Shown here piece by piece: positions 21,131 to 32,092 of a stretch of DNA of 64,000 nucleotides. The notes below the pieces were generated by a model, which did no database searches, had not been told where the DNA came from, and saw only the letters and a list, made by a program, of their open reading frames with translations. The stretch's first letter is position 1. Each line of letters starts with the position of its first letter. Source of the DNA: Sipunculus nudus (taxonomy: Eukaryota; Annelida; Sipuncula; Golfingiida; Sipunculidae); NCBI GenBank assembly GCA_026874595.1, contig CM049308.1, positions 21,241,867-21,305,866 on the forward strand. The letters run 5' to 3'. Made by a program: the position numbers and the translations under genes.

Positions 21131-21295
21131 ACCAGTGCCAGAATTTTCAGCAGTGATGTTTGTGTAATTGTTTCTTATTCAAAATGTTTAGTACTTGCAT
21201 TGTTCATATACATGAGAAGTAATGGTCCAGCATTGAAGCATAATACCTGGTGTATTTCCCAATGCACAGGTTCGCATTAGGCCTGTAGGCCATGT

Positions 21296-22325
21296 TTTCA
21301 GTTCTTTGGTTTTTGTGTTAAAAAGAAGGCTGGATCCGGCATTAGTTACTGGTATACGTGGGTGTCCATAGATCCTATTTAGTATTGAAACAATCCAATT
21401 AATCTTTCCCATCAGTATTGTGTAGTTAATGGTAGAAAAACTACATTACATTAGGATCTACAGCTGGCATGGACACATGTTACTATAATGAGACATGGAG
21501 AACTTTTTAATTTGCTTGGCCTGTACACAAAGATAATAGTGGTTTTCTGGACGGGATCACCAGCCCTTTTTCATGATTCTATCTGAATAGTATCATGGCT
21601 ATTGAAATCCTGATGAAAACTACACGTACAGGAACTGTGTATCACTTGGATATTTTAGGAGTTAAGGAGTGTTCAACAACGTTTAGATATATTGGGGATT
21701 TATATCTGTTCAACAATCGTCAGCGATGGTTGCCCGTGCTGTTATCTTTACTTGTGGCAGGATAGAAAACCACAGTACAGCAATGGTCAGATACATTACT
21801 ACAGGTGTGGTTAACGGGTCAGTGTTCAGAACAATGCTCCAGCGGAGATAAAGTGGTCCAACATGTTGTGTATTACATTGAGAAAACGCGGAAAGGAAGA
21901 GAAAGGCCTATTGAACATTTCTGCAGAGAATGTAAAAGTATAAACTTGATATTAAGGCTTATCACGCCCAGTAAACCCAAGAACCCAGTAAGCATACTAA
22001 ATGTTTGTTTTGCTCGCCTTATAGCAAGCTTTTGGTTTAATTATGCTGTATGGGCACCTTGATCAGGAATACGTGGCTTAAAGACGGTCAATATATTAAA
22101 TTGCAAGTAGACAAGTTGAGACTAGTTTTAGTATTTTTGATAAAACATAGAAGTGGCTGAGGCCATATATTAGAGGCCATGTGTCTATATCGAGGCCACG
22201 GTCACAGTGGTATTCCTTAAGTTAGACCAGTTATTTCTTAATTGATAAAATATAGAAATTACCATAAAGTACAAGAATTCTAACAGATACCTGCTTCCGT
22301 CAAAACAGTACCTGACCATTTTTGT
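21296..22325 (+). repeat. CAGGACTACGTGGCT module, copy 6, with minisatellite remnant
   Basis: Starts AGTTCTTTGGTTTTTGTGTT and carries two relic minisatellite units (ATGGTCAGATACATTACTAC at 21783). Then come GAGAAAACGCGGAAAGGAAG and the core TGATCAGGAATACGTGGCTT. Sisters at 43085-44125 and 60115-61143. An 85-codon frame (21805-22062) contains IEKTRKGRERPIEHFC; the equivalent frame is broken in the other module copies. Confidence 0.7.
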
Positions 22326-23278
22326 TTTTAGCTCAGCTGACTGAAAGACAGCAGAGCTATAGCGATAACTCTTGTCCGTCGTCCCACCAGCCGTGCGGCC
22401 GTCTGTCAGGTCGTCTCTTAACAAGGCACAAATCGTAACCGTTAGAAACTTCTTACTGTACATCCTAGGAGTCCCATGGAAAATCTCCATGGAAACCTGA
22501 AATTAGGTCTCTGTTATTCATATCCTCAGAGCTATTGGGTTTAGAAATACCCTCCCCCCTCAAATAATTAAAATATGATACAAAACTCAAGTATATGAAC
22601 AACTAATGCATTGATCACCATGATTCTTTGCATGCATATTGATCATGGGGTGTTTCATCACTTCCTGCAGACTGGTGGCACCACCTGGATTTTTTCCCAA
22701 TTTATACCATTTTTTCTCTATTTTTGAGACCTTCAAGGATGTGGTTGCCTGTTAACAGGGCACAAATGGTTAAAATTGGACCTAGAATCTTCTAACTTGA
22801 CATCCAAGGAGGGCCATGAAATATCTTCAGGGAAACTTGAAATTAGGTCTCTCTTACTTATATCCTCTGAGCTATGGAGATCAGAATTACCCCCCCCCCC
22901 CCCCCGAATAATTAAAAATTTACCTCAAAAGCTCAACTGATGTATTGGTCACCATGACTCTTTGCATGCATATTCATCAAGGACTGTTTCATCAGTTCCT
23001 GCAGACTGGTGGCTAACCCTAACCTTGATTTTTTTTTTTCGCAATTTTAGGGCACAAATTGTAACAATTGCACTTAGAATCTTTCTAACTTGACATCCAG
23101 GGAGGTCCATGAAAAAATCTCCTTGGAAACCTAAATTAGGTCTCTGTTAACCATACCCTCTGGCCTATGCTTAAGTTCAAAGGGGTACCACCTACATACA
23201 AAATTTGGCTTTGAAAAAATTCCTTTTGTGAATGTTTTCCTAGTCACCTGAGCGTAATGACCCCTGGCTCACTTGTTT
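22326..23278 (+). repeat. AGCTCAGCTGA-family repeat, full-length copy
   Basis: Opens TTTTAGCTCAGCTGACTGAA (GCTCAGCTGACT) and closes CCTAGTCACCTGAGCGTAAT, where intact relatives read AGTCAGCTGAGC, the exact complement of the start. The element of about 0.95 kb therefore has inverted termini. Inside are CGTCCCACCAGCCGTGC and three subrepeats with CAATTGCA/TTAAAATTGGACCTAGAAT-like wording. A poly-C run lies at about 22891. No coding frame. Confidence 0.75.
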
Positions 23279-23574
23279 AAGTTTTCCGCTTCCTTGCATT
23301 TTATGTATAAATATATACTATTTATTGATCACTCTATTGGCTGAAAGCTATATGTAAACATCTGTGAGTCGTGCGAAACAGGAATATTTAGATCAATGCC
23401 TTTATTAAAGGACAGGGTCATGGCACCATTTAAACCATCCCGGGGCTGCATTTAGTCTGGAAGAATAATTTATACAAAGGGGGCACATCGCGAAGTATAA
23501 AGTACAGAACTTTTATTTTTAATCTTTGTCCCTTAATTTTCCTGAACAATGATGCCACCCTGCCATTTTACCTC
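23279..23574 (+). repeat. leader segment before minisatellite block 3
   Basis: Same leader as at 5939-6214, ending ATGCCACCCTGCCATTTTAC. Confidence 0.75.
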
Positions 23575-24556
23575 GGTCAGTGGTCAGATATCTTGGTCCG
23601 GTGGTGGGGAGGTGGTCAGTGGTCAGATACATTGGTCCGGTAGTTGGAAAGTGGTCAGTGGTCAGATACATTGGTCTGGCAGTGGGGAAGTGGTCAGTGG
23701 TCAGATACATTGGTCCGGTTGTGGGGAAGTGGTCAATGATCAGATACATTGGTCCGGTAGTGGGGAAATGGTCAGTGATCAGATACATTGGTCAAGCGAT
23801 GATGAAGTGGTCGGCCGGGTCAGATGCATAGGTCCAGTGGTAAAAAATTGGTCAGTGGTCAGACGCATTGGTCAAGCAGTAGGGAAGTGGTAACTAGTCA
23901 GATATATTGGTCAAGCGATGGGAAAGTGGTCCGTGGTCAGACACTTAGGTCCAGTGGTGGGGAATTGGTCGGTGAACAGATATACTGGTCGAGTGGTCAG
24001 TGGTCAGATACATGTGTCCATCCGTGGGCAAATGGTCAGTGGTCAGAAACATAAGTCCCGCGGTTGGGAAGTGTTGAAGTTTCAGATATACTGCAGAGCT
24101 GTGTTAAAGTGGGAAGTGGTCAATGACATTGGTCCAGTGGTGGGGAAGTGGTCAGTGGTCAAATGCATTGGCGCAGTTGTGAGGAAGTGGTCAGTGGTCA
24201 AATTATTTGCTCCAATGGTGGGTGAAGCGGTCAGTTGTCAGATATATTGGTTTTCCGGTGTGGAAGTGGTCAGTGGTCAGAAAGATTGCTCCTGCAGTGA
24301 GAAAGGGGTTAGTGGTCAGATACATTGCTCCAGCGGTCAAGAAGTGGTCATTGGTCAAAGACATTGCTTCATTGGTGGGTTAAGTGGTAAGTGGTCAGAT
24401 ACGTTGGTATTGTGGTGTGGAAGTGGTCAGTGGTCAGAAAGATTGCTCCTGCAGTGAGAAAGTGGTTAATGGCCAGATACATTGCTCCAGCGGTCAAGGA
24501 GTGGTCATTGGTCGAAGACATTGATCAATTGGTGGGTGAAGTGGTCAGTGGTCAAT
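23575..24556 (+). repeat. 39-bp minisatellite block 3
   Basis: About 25 units. The left part is regular (GTCAGTGGTCAGATACATTG with GTCCGGTAGTGGGGAAGTG) and the right part is diverged, with AGAAAGATTGCTCCTGCAGT units matching block 1. Multi-frame open reading follows from the 39-base unit. Confidence 0.9.
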
Positions 24557-25260
24557 ACCGAAAATGCCCCGTTAGGACACACTTGGCATCGTTCCCGATA
24601 CATCAATACATTTATGATACGTAGCCATTGAGGAATTGCGTGAGAGTGATCCAGTGCGACCACTAACCAGTCGTATATGGGACCACCGTCAATTATAATA
24701 TAGATAATATGAATATGCATGTCATTTAAATGGATATATAATAACCCTGTTATCAACTTCACGGATACATCCTCCTGTATACCGATGGATGACTTGCAAT
24801 GCAACGATAAGTTTGATTTAGTCTAAACGAACGAGCTCAGATTGAATTTCGTCTTGGATATAAGACTATGAGAGAATTGTGTATTGGCAAACACATTAAT
24901 TTTAAAATTGTTCTGAATTGGGCGCATTACGCGTAAGAACATAAGTTAGAACATATTTCGTGCGTACACATAAGCACATTCACACAAAAATAAATATCTT
25001 AATAAATTGAAAAAAGTAGCGCTATATATAAAATTAGGAGTTCAAAAACATGTTATTTGATGCTTTGGTTTATAAGACCCATTGGCATTTTATGACGTAC
25101 GCCGTGCTCATAAATATGAGCAGTGGCTATAAAAACGTGGATTTTGTGTATATTATACTTTACTCATTATGCATTATACTGACAGATGTACACGAATATC
25201 CTTCATCTATGATTCGAACTTTTGGTACGCAAACATGTTTGCGGTCGAGCAAATCTTAAG
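24557..25260 (+). repeat. hairpin module, copy 3
   Basis: Matches 6983-7690 closely, including CCGTCAATTATAATATAGAT and the hairpin at 25105-25122. The nearly identical sister at 63373 runs off the window end. Confidence 0.75.
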
Positions 25261-26087
25261 CCATTAATAGCATATAGAAACGTACTGTCTCATAAGCCCC
25301 CAAACAAAGCAGGCACACTGCCATCGAAGTGACGGAATGAAGTGAAAACTGCGAAGTGAAGCCAAATCCCCCCCCCCCCCTTCCACCCTCCCACACACCG
25401 TCCCAAAAAAAGTGCCAGATCTATACTTCTGCTTAATTTGCACAATTAACGGAATTAGTAACACAATATGCCCATTTATTAAATAGCATTTAACAATGTT
25501 TTTCACACCGTGGGAGGGGGACCACATTCTCCTAACATCACGCATGTCATTTGGCAGGTTCAATCGGTCCCTGTTATACAGACATTTCTGTCGGACTCAT
25601 GTTATATGAAAAGGGTTTCAACTTTCAAATTGGAATATATTTTTAATATTGGGAGGATACATGATATGAGCAGAAGGATATCTGAATGGTCATATGGGCT
25701 AGGAAGTGACAATTGAATGGTCAAATGGGCTAAGGAGAGAGAGCAAATGGTCAGATGGGCTCAGTAGTGACAGTAGAATGATCAAATGGGCATAAGAGTG
25801 GGCAGCGACAGTAGAAATGCGAAATGGAAAACAAATTTTCAACTCGCCAATTAACACGCATCTCTTGCATGGTAATAGTATACATGGTGTGTGAAAATTG
25901 TTTAATATATCAACATGCAGGGGAGTGTTTCATTGATAAGATAACATAATAGATATAAATGCGACAATAAATCAAAGTGTCGCCTGGTGTCTATTGAAAA
26001 TTGTATTCTGATTGACATTCTAAGTACTGTGATCTGTAGATCCTCTGACAACAACATTATTGAAGCAGTCTTTTCATATATTGTTAC
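25261..26087 (+). repeat. linker and truncated pre-satellite block, third copy
   Basis: Follows 7691-8400 but stops at GGTGTCTATT (about 25994), then resumes at sequence equivalent to 11170. The whole 46-bp satellite is absent here. An extra C-rich segment lies at about 25300-25380. No gene seen. Confidence 0.65.
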
Positions 26088-26292
26088 CAGTTGTGACCTG
26101 CATCGTTACGTATAGGACAGAATGGGCTACACCTTCAAAGCAAGGCTCAGATGCCGGAGAAGAGACAATATTATTACTTTTGCACTCGGTTATTTTGAAT
26201 GATGTGGATGTTATTTTAAAAGATTTCACTTTTAGTACTTCTGGATCTGAGTGGCGGTTCTAATATAGATTTAGATATTTATCCCAGAATTT
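26088..26292. other. copy-specific 200-base segment
   Basis: CAGTTGTGACCTGCATCG... to ...TTTATCCCAG interrupts a stretch that is continuous at 11262 and 50082 (GTTACAATTTTTTAAC). The frame 26060-26263 is open across it. It could be an insertion, or ancestral sequence lost elsewhere. Confidence 0.4.
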
Positions 26293-26404
26293 TTACCATA
26301 AATTCAAAATTGGTGGGACAGCTCCTCACTCTTAGGGAATATCTGACCGTAAATGCAGATGGTACTGAATGAAGGAAATTTATCAAGCAAATTAAAGATG
26401 TTTT

Positions 26405-26452
26405 GGTGTTCCCCAAGGAAGTGTTCTCGTCATATTAATCTTCTCTGTATGA
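26405..26452 (+). pseudogene. reverse transcriptase motif relic GVPQGSVL
   Basis: GGTGTTCCCCAAGGAAGTGT translates GVPQGSVLVILIFSV before a stop, matching the block before the catalytic box of LINE reverse transcriptases. The preceding frame has YLTVNADGTE, reminiscent of the strand before that block, then a stop and frame change. No catalytic YxDD can be found, so it is at most a fossil. Confidence 0.35.
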
Positions 26453-26735
26453 CCGTTTTCAAACTTAAAAAGAAAGTGCGTGATTCAGGTATGATCTTGA
26501 TTGTTTTATTTTTCACATAAATTTCTTGGGATTGTTATGCGTCCACGTCGCCTCTGTTCAGACCCCGAGTGGCAAAAGTAATTCACGCGTTAGAGAATAC
26601 TTTTCATTATTTTTGTATATACAGCCAATCAATCGACGCCCTTGCTACAAATCTGACAACAGTTTGTTCAGTTATTTACATACCTGATATTACAGGTGAA
26701 ATCAAATCACATGTCGCGTATAGCATAGTATACAG

Positions 26736-27874
26736 GAAAGGCAGAAAGGAGTTGACCGACTTACTTGAACTCATCTTTAGATATTGTAAAAGTATACCTC
26801 GAAGTTTAAGGCCAGAGTGCCCCCCCCCCCCCCCCCGGTGAAACCGAGAACCCAGGTAACACACGCACTTCGAGGTAACCATATACTGGTGAAATGAGAA
26901 AACATTGTATAACTCACCGTATTACAAGCGACTGGTCTCACTGGTAACAGTGTTGAGGGGACACCTGGCTCAGGACTACGTGGTTAAATAGCTTTCTTTA
27001 TATATATCTTTATGCAAGTGGACAATTTGAGACCTGTAAAAGTATTTTACATTGATAAGGCATTCAAGGGACTGAATTCCTTATACGAGACCCTCCTCTT
27101 TTCTCCATAATCAGGCCACGGTCACAGCGGCATTCCTTCATTCGAGCGAACTGGATGTTAAACTTTTTATTTATAAATATATAAAAGATAATTATCTATA
27201 AATTAAAGGACAAGAATGTAATAGATATCTGCTGCCTCTAGAACGATCCCTGACCAAACACCTATACGTGTATCATTATACACCGCACCTTACGTCGTGT
27301 TGAAAAAAAAAACATTTCCTGACGCGATTACCTATTGTTTTAAGGATATAGGCATCGAAAGCGTACCATAGATACCATTTGTTTAATTAAATATATACAT
27401 CATCCAATACAATTAAGGGGTGACAGCCGAGCAGAGACAGCCGAGCTAATAACCACTCGACTATCAAAACCCCATTGATTTCGTGCGAGATAAGGGTATC
27501 CAAGATCTATGGACATGTAAAAGTTCAGGCCGTTATCAAATTCTCCTGAAAATGTGTGATATTCACAATATAGGCGCAGGGATGGACGATGAAATGCCAG
27601 AGATCACATCGAACTGTTAGGTACCAGTTTTCATGTGAGTCTATAATAGTTGGAGACCTCCCCGAAAAGAACGCCTCGGCGGTAGCGGCGGTTCAAGCGG
27701 AACCTGCCTGAAAATAGAGTATACGGTAACCGCGAAACTTCGCAACGATGGATACAATAATTACCTCAAACAAGCTTATATCTGTTTATATGCATGTGTT
27801 ATGCGAACGTTGGGAACCTTTTTGAAAAGGATAAGTCGCTGATGCCCACACGCCAATCATGAAAACACAAGCAC
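26736..27874 (+). repeat. CAGGACTACGTGGCT module, long copy 7
   Basis: Third copy of the long form (see 11701-12899). It has a longer poly-C tract at about 26820-26836, the core CTCAGGACTACGTGGTTAAA at 26969 and the GC box GCCTCGGCGGTAGCGGCGG near 27672. Confidence 0.7.
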
Positions 27875-28154
27875 CGTTCTTTTACTTGGGCAAGTCCAAA
27901 GATACATGGGTTGGTTATGGGCCGATTTTACCTCCTACATACACACAGTTGGTACAGTTTCTTAAATACCTTTCGCGAAATTATGTACGATTTATGTGGA
28001 AAATACGGAACATTGCCCCCTTAGGACACACTTGGCATCGTTCCCGATACATCAATGCATTTCCGAGTTGTATGGCAAAGAACTGGTGCGTAGCCCAAAA
28101 TAAAATGACACGCGTGACCTTCAAACAAGGAGGCGGGGCATGTTGGACGAATCA

Positions 28155-28299
28155 GTTATAGCCCAATGAAATGTAATGCAAGCCATGAGATTTGCTTGGC
28201 TTGTGTCAATCATGGCAGGCTCGCCTAAACGCTTCGCATGCCATGTGACACAAGCCTGGTAAACCTCACGGCTTGCATAACATTTTATTCGGCTATAAC
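28155..28299. mobile_element. 145-base fold-back MITE
   Basis: The left arm from GTTATAGCCCAATGAAATGT and the complement of the right arm (GTTATAGCCGAATAAAATGT) match with few differences over about 60 bases, including ATGCAAGCC and GGCTTGTGTCA. The element therefore folds into one long hairpin. It is absent from the sister modules at 12832 and 51655. The target duplication cannot be fixed because both edges read TATA. Confidence 0.65.
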
Positions 28300-28308
28300 C
28301 AATACATA

Positions 28309-28311
<3 letters not shown>

Positions 28312-28369
<58 letters not shown>
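28312..28369. repeat. (TA)n microsatellite
   Basis: Nearly 60 bases of alternating TA directly after the fold-back element. Confidence 0.95.
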
Positions 28370-28371
<2 letters not shown>

Positions 28372-28379
28372 CGTTTCCC

Positions 28380-29225
28380 TTACCCTGCATGTCATTCATA
28401 CAGGTTATATTAATAGGTAATACTATGTACAGGACCGGGAAAATCGGAAAGAAATGGACAGACTTGTATGAACACATCTTCAAATACAATAGAAAGGTAA
28501 ATGTTGAACACCGACCATATAGTTAAGTACTGCCCAATAAGCGCCCGGGACAAGTTAGGCAGACTCAGTCGAAGAATTGACAAAATTTACTAATATTCAC
28601 CGCGTAGTATACCCCCCCCCCCCCCAAAAAAAAAAAAAAAAACAGACATATACTTCTATATACTGTAAAAAATATAACTAAAAATTCAAATTTCTTGAAA
28701 CATTTGTATAGGTTCCAATCATAAAAAAGAAATAAGCCCATTTATGAAATAATTTTTTTTAATTTTGCACACCGTTGCATCATATATGTAAATATACCAC
28801 GCACATCCTGATCAGGACTACGTGACTACAAGAAGATCAATATTAAAGTACTGCAATTGGACAAGTTGAAACTTGTGACAGTATTGTGTTTGATAAGGCA
28901 TTTATAAGAGGTCTGGCGTGCATATCCAGACCACAGTTACAACTAGATATTAAAAAACGGGAAATTTGATATAAAACGCTTAATGATTTATAATAGAAAC
29001 AAACTAGAGCAGTATCTGACACTCAGTGTTAACCTGACCCAACGACGCGGGACACATCTACAAGGAGGTTATGTTTTGTTTCTTTTCTCTTTAAAAATCT
29101 GTCTTCTAAGCATGCCGGAAGCTTAACTGTTGAAAGAACCAGCGGGCCCATGAGGAACCATCCGGGTCAGCAGCGAACCTGATACGAATCTTAATAAAAA
29201 AAACAGTATATGGGAGTCGATACAG
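28380..29225 (+). repeat. CAGGACTACGTGGCT module, diverged copy 8
   Basis: Equivalent to 12900-13750: CCGGGAAAATCGGAAAGAAA, poly-C/poly-A at about 28612-28640, core TGATCAGGACTACGTGACTA at 28808. A stretch near 29000 (equivalent to 13500-13560) is missing. Confidence 0.7.
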
Positions 29226-29575
29226 GGGACTGGTCACATACGTTGGTCCAGCGGTGGCTAAGTAAGCAGTGGTCAGATGCATTGGTCCAGCGGTGAGGAA
29301 GTAGTCCGTGGTCAGATACATTAGTCCAGCGGTGGGGTAGTGGCCAGTGGTAAGAAACATTGCTCCTGCGGTGGGTAGGTGGCCAGTGGTCAGAAACATT
29401 GCTCCAGCGGTGGGGAAGTAGTCAGTGGTCCGATATATTGCTCCTGCGGTGGGGAAGTGGTCAGTGATCAGATACACTGCTCCTGCGGTGGGGAAGTGGT
29501 CAGTGGTCAGACACGATGCACCAACCGGGGGGGGGGGGGGTGGTCAGTAGTCAGAAACATTGGCCCAGCGAAAGT
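29226..29575 (+). repeat. 39-bp minisatellite block 4
   Basis: About nine units with CAGCGGTGGGGAAGT halves, ending in a G-run near 29527. The reverse frame 29106-29477 (MYLITDHFPTAGA repeats) is a by-product. Confidence 0.9.
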
Positions 29576-29734
29576 ACTTAGTATTATAACTGGGTTCTTG
29601 AGTTTACTTGTATTAGCCTTAATATTAAATGTATACTTTTATATTTCCTAAAGAAGTGTTCATAAAGTTTGTTTCTTCCTATCCGCGTTTACTCAAGGTT
29701 ATACACAACATAGCCTTTGTCTGACCACTTAGGG
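29576..29734. other. linker after block 4
   Basis: Carries a reverse-oriented module scrap: TACTTAGTATTATAACTGGGTTCTTGAG and AAGAAGTGTTCATAAAG are complements of CAGAACCCAGTAAG and CTTTATGAACATTTCT elsewhere. Orientation therefore switches here, just before the inverted family copy. Confidence 0.5.
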
Positions 29735-30253
29735 GCTTACTTCAGGTGTCCAAAGAGATTTTTCATAGACCTCTCCGGATATCAAGATAGAAGATTCTAG
29801 GTATAACAGTTACGATTTGTGCCCTGTTAACGGACGACCGCCTCATTTGGTCTCAAAAATGGAGCAAAAATGCGAAAAATTTCCGGGGAAAAAATACAGG
29901 TGGCGCCATCAGTCTACAGGAACTGATATACACACCATGATCTATATGCATACAAAGGAATCATGGCAAATCAATGCATTTTTATATCATAGAGCTTTTA
30001 TATCGTGTTTTAAATTATTCGGGGGGTATTTTTAGCCCTATAGCTGGTAGAATATAAGTCGCAAAGTCGCAGGTTTCCAAGGAGATCTTTATGGACCTAT
30101 TCGGGTATTTAGTAAGAAGTTTCTAAGTCCAGCGTTTGCGATTTGTGCCATGTTAACGGACGACCGGACAGACAACGGATGAAGAATGTTTGCTATAGCT
30201 CAGATGACGTTCAGTAAGCTGTGTTAAAAAACGATTCTGGTCGGTCGATAGTA
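29735..30253 (-). repeat. AGCTCAGCTGA-family repeat, inverted copy 2
   Basis: Parallel to 41-566 with the same phrases (TTACTTCAGGTGTCCAAAGA, CCTGTTAACGGACGACCG). It leads into the unoccupied target of the TTAA element. Confidence 0.7.
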
Positions 30254-30257
30254 TTAA
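30254..30257. other. unoccupied TTAA target site
   Basis: GATAGTATTAATAAAATGG is the sequence that in the first copy is split by the 571-3102 element, leaving TTAA on each side. It serves as the pre-insertion reference. Confidence 0.8.
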
Positions 30258-31225
30258 TAAAATGGTTGATGCTTTGGGCCGGTTTCACTTATATTTCCTC
30301 CTGCTGTTTTGCCCCAGTCGCCAAAGACAGACTTGTTTAAAAACATTTTTTGATAAGTTATTAAAGTATACATTCGGTTATAAGCCTCCCAGTAAACCCT
30401 AGAACCTAGTAAGCACACAATGCCCTTCGAAGTGACTGGCCAATGGGAAACCACTTTTTTATAACTCACCGTATACTGGTCTCGCTGGTGACGGTGTTGT
30501 AGTGACACCTTGAACAGGACTGCGTGGCTATAAAGCTGTCTTTTATATATATATATGCAAGTGGACAAGTTGTGACCTGTGAAAGTATTTATGATTGATA
30601 AGGTAATCAGGTGACTGAATTCCTTATAGGCTTGGTCTTCATATCCGGGCCAGGGTCGCAGCGGCATTCCTTTAATTATACAAATTTTATATTAAACGTT
30701 TAATGTTTTTGTGAATTTATAAAAGATAATTATCTATAGATTAAAGGGCAAAGAAATGTTATAGATGTCTTAAACGGTACCTGGCCATTCACCTACATGT
30801 ATCATTCCGGACCTTGCGTCGTGTTCACACATTAAATTACGCTAGGTCAAAGAACATGCCAGTAATTGTTATCCATTTGTATTTAAAATATAGGTATCCA
30901 AATCGAACCTTAAAAAAATAGATTTTAATCAAATATATATACAACCAAATATATATATATGCCATCCTATACAACCCATTACAGTCCAGTATAGGGGTGA
31001 CAGTAAAGCGGATATTGCCGAGCTAGTAACCACTCGACTATCCATACCCCATCGATTTTATATGCGAGATAAGTAAGCCTATATTTAGTAATTTGGAAAA
31101 TTCCATCCGTCAGTTTTAGAGACTTCTCCGGAAACGAACGCCTCGGCTGCAAGCTCAAGCAAATCCATCTGAAAATATATTACGGTAACCGCGAAACTGT
31201 GACGTTACTCAAAATTTATGGGGAA
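30258..31225 (+). repeat. CAGGACTACGTGGCT module, copy 9
   Basis: Matches 3107-3612, then continues through GAGCTAGTAACCACTCGACTA and AACGCCTCGGCTGCAAG as in the long form. The minus frame 30254-30667 (137 codons) spans this repeat and is interrupted at 3107-3600, so it is not a gene. Confidence 0.7.
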
Positions 31226-32092
31226 AATACACAAAATGCCCCTCTTAGGACACACTTGACATTCTTCCCGATACCTCAGTCCATTTCTGAGGGGTAGCCT
31301 TTGAGGAAACTGCGTGCCAGAACTAAACAGTCGAGTGGGACCTACCTCAGTTATAAAATAGATTACATAAATACACATATATCATTAAATGGATATATAA
31401 TAGCCCTGTTCTCAAATGCACGGATATCCTCAACTTCATACCAAAGAATGACATGCAATGCAACGATTAGATTTCAGATTCCATTTTCCCTTAAATATAT
31501 GACTAAGAGAGCATTCTGTAATGAGGAATACATTCATTTAAAAGTGTTCTTTATTTGGCGCATTGCGCGGTATCAGAATGGAAGTCGGAATATATTTCGT
31601 ATACGGAACCCAATAACAACAGATCACGTAATCGTGATCGAGCACAAATTTTGTTACGGAGATAAAAAAAATCAGATTCTGTAACACGAGGCAGCGTGAA
31701 ATGTCTAGCGGAATGAATAAAGAAGTCAGTGGTTTTTTTTGTTAATAAATAATTATAATTTATTTTTAGAACAATCCTAACATTACAATACACTAAGTCA
31801 ATACAAATACACAGTTAAACAATAAAATGTTCAGTACCAGAGTGTCCGGATCCTAGGCTTTGATTCTTGTAACCACCACTGTCACAGCTTAATAAGAGAC
31901 CTTTAACATAAATAATCCCGTAAATAGTAATAATCTAAAGTCAAACTGGAGACAGTCCGTATTAAATCTGTATTAAGTCCGTTAAATATGTAACACCACT
32001 GCAATTATCGGCAAGGTCCAAAACTGATGAGAAAGTAACACTCTTAGTGCTCGCTGGTATATTCCTGTCTGCAGGCTCTAAACACAGCCCCT

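Larger units (their letters stand above)
18238..21295 (+). repeat. 3-kb composite repeat block opening TTAGCGAACCTGTGAGC
   Basis: Present here and at 57057-60114 but missing at 43085, where the flanks join (CATCTGTGTTTATT then TTCAGCTCTTTGG). The opening phrase AGCGAAC(C/T)TGTGAGCT with CGTCCGTCGTCTGTACGTTA occurs twice (18242 and 19607). Diverged subunits carry AAACTTCTTCTC(C/T)GAAAC and TTTTTGGC(C/T)GAGTTA. Later parts hold GAGTTCACTCAGTGCAG units and a 126-base tandem repeat. The presence/absence pattern fits insertion or deletion; I see no target duplication. Confidence 0.65.
27875..28379. repeat. copy-specific insertion zone with hairpin-module scrap, fold-back MITE and (TA)n
   Basis: About 0.5 kb replaces the short ATTACCCGCTCTTTTGCTTA join of 12832 and 51655. 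It contains a scrap of the hairpin-module start (CATTGCCCCCTTAGGACACA at 28010), the palindromic element at 28155-28299 and a TA run (28312-28369). Confidence 0.6.

Noticed and set aside
30254-30667. 137-codon minus-strand frame
   Set aside because: Lies in a repeat whose sister (3107-3600) has stops and a long (TA)n tract in the same place.
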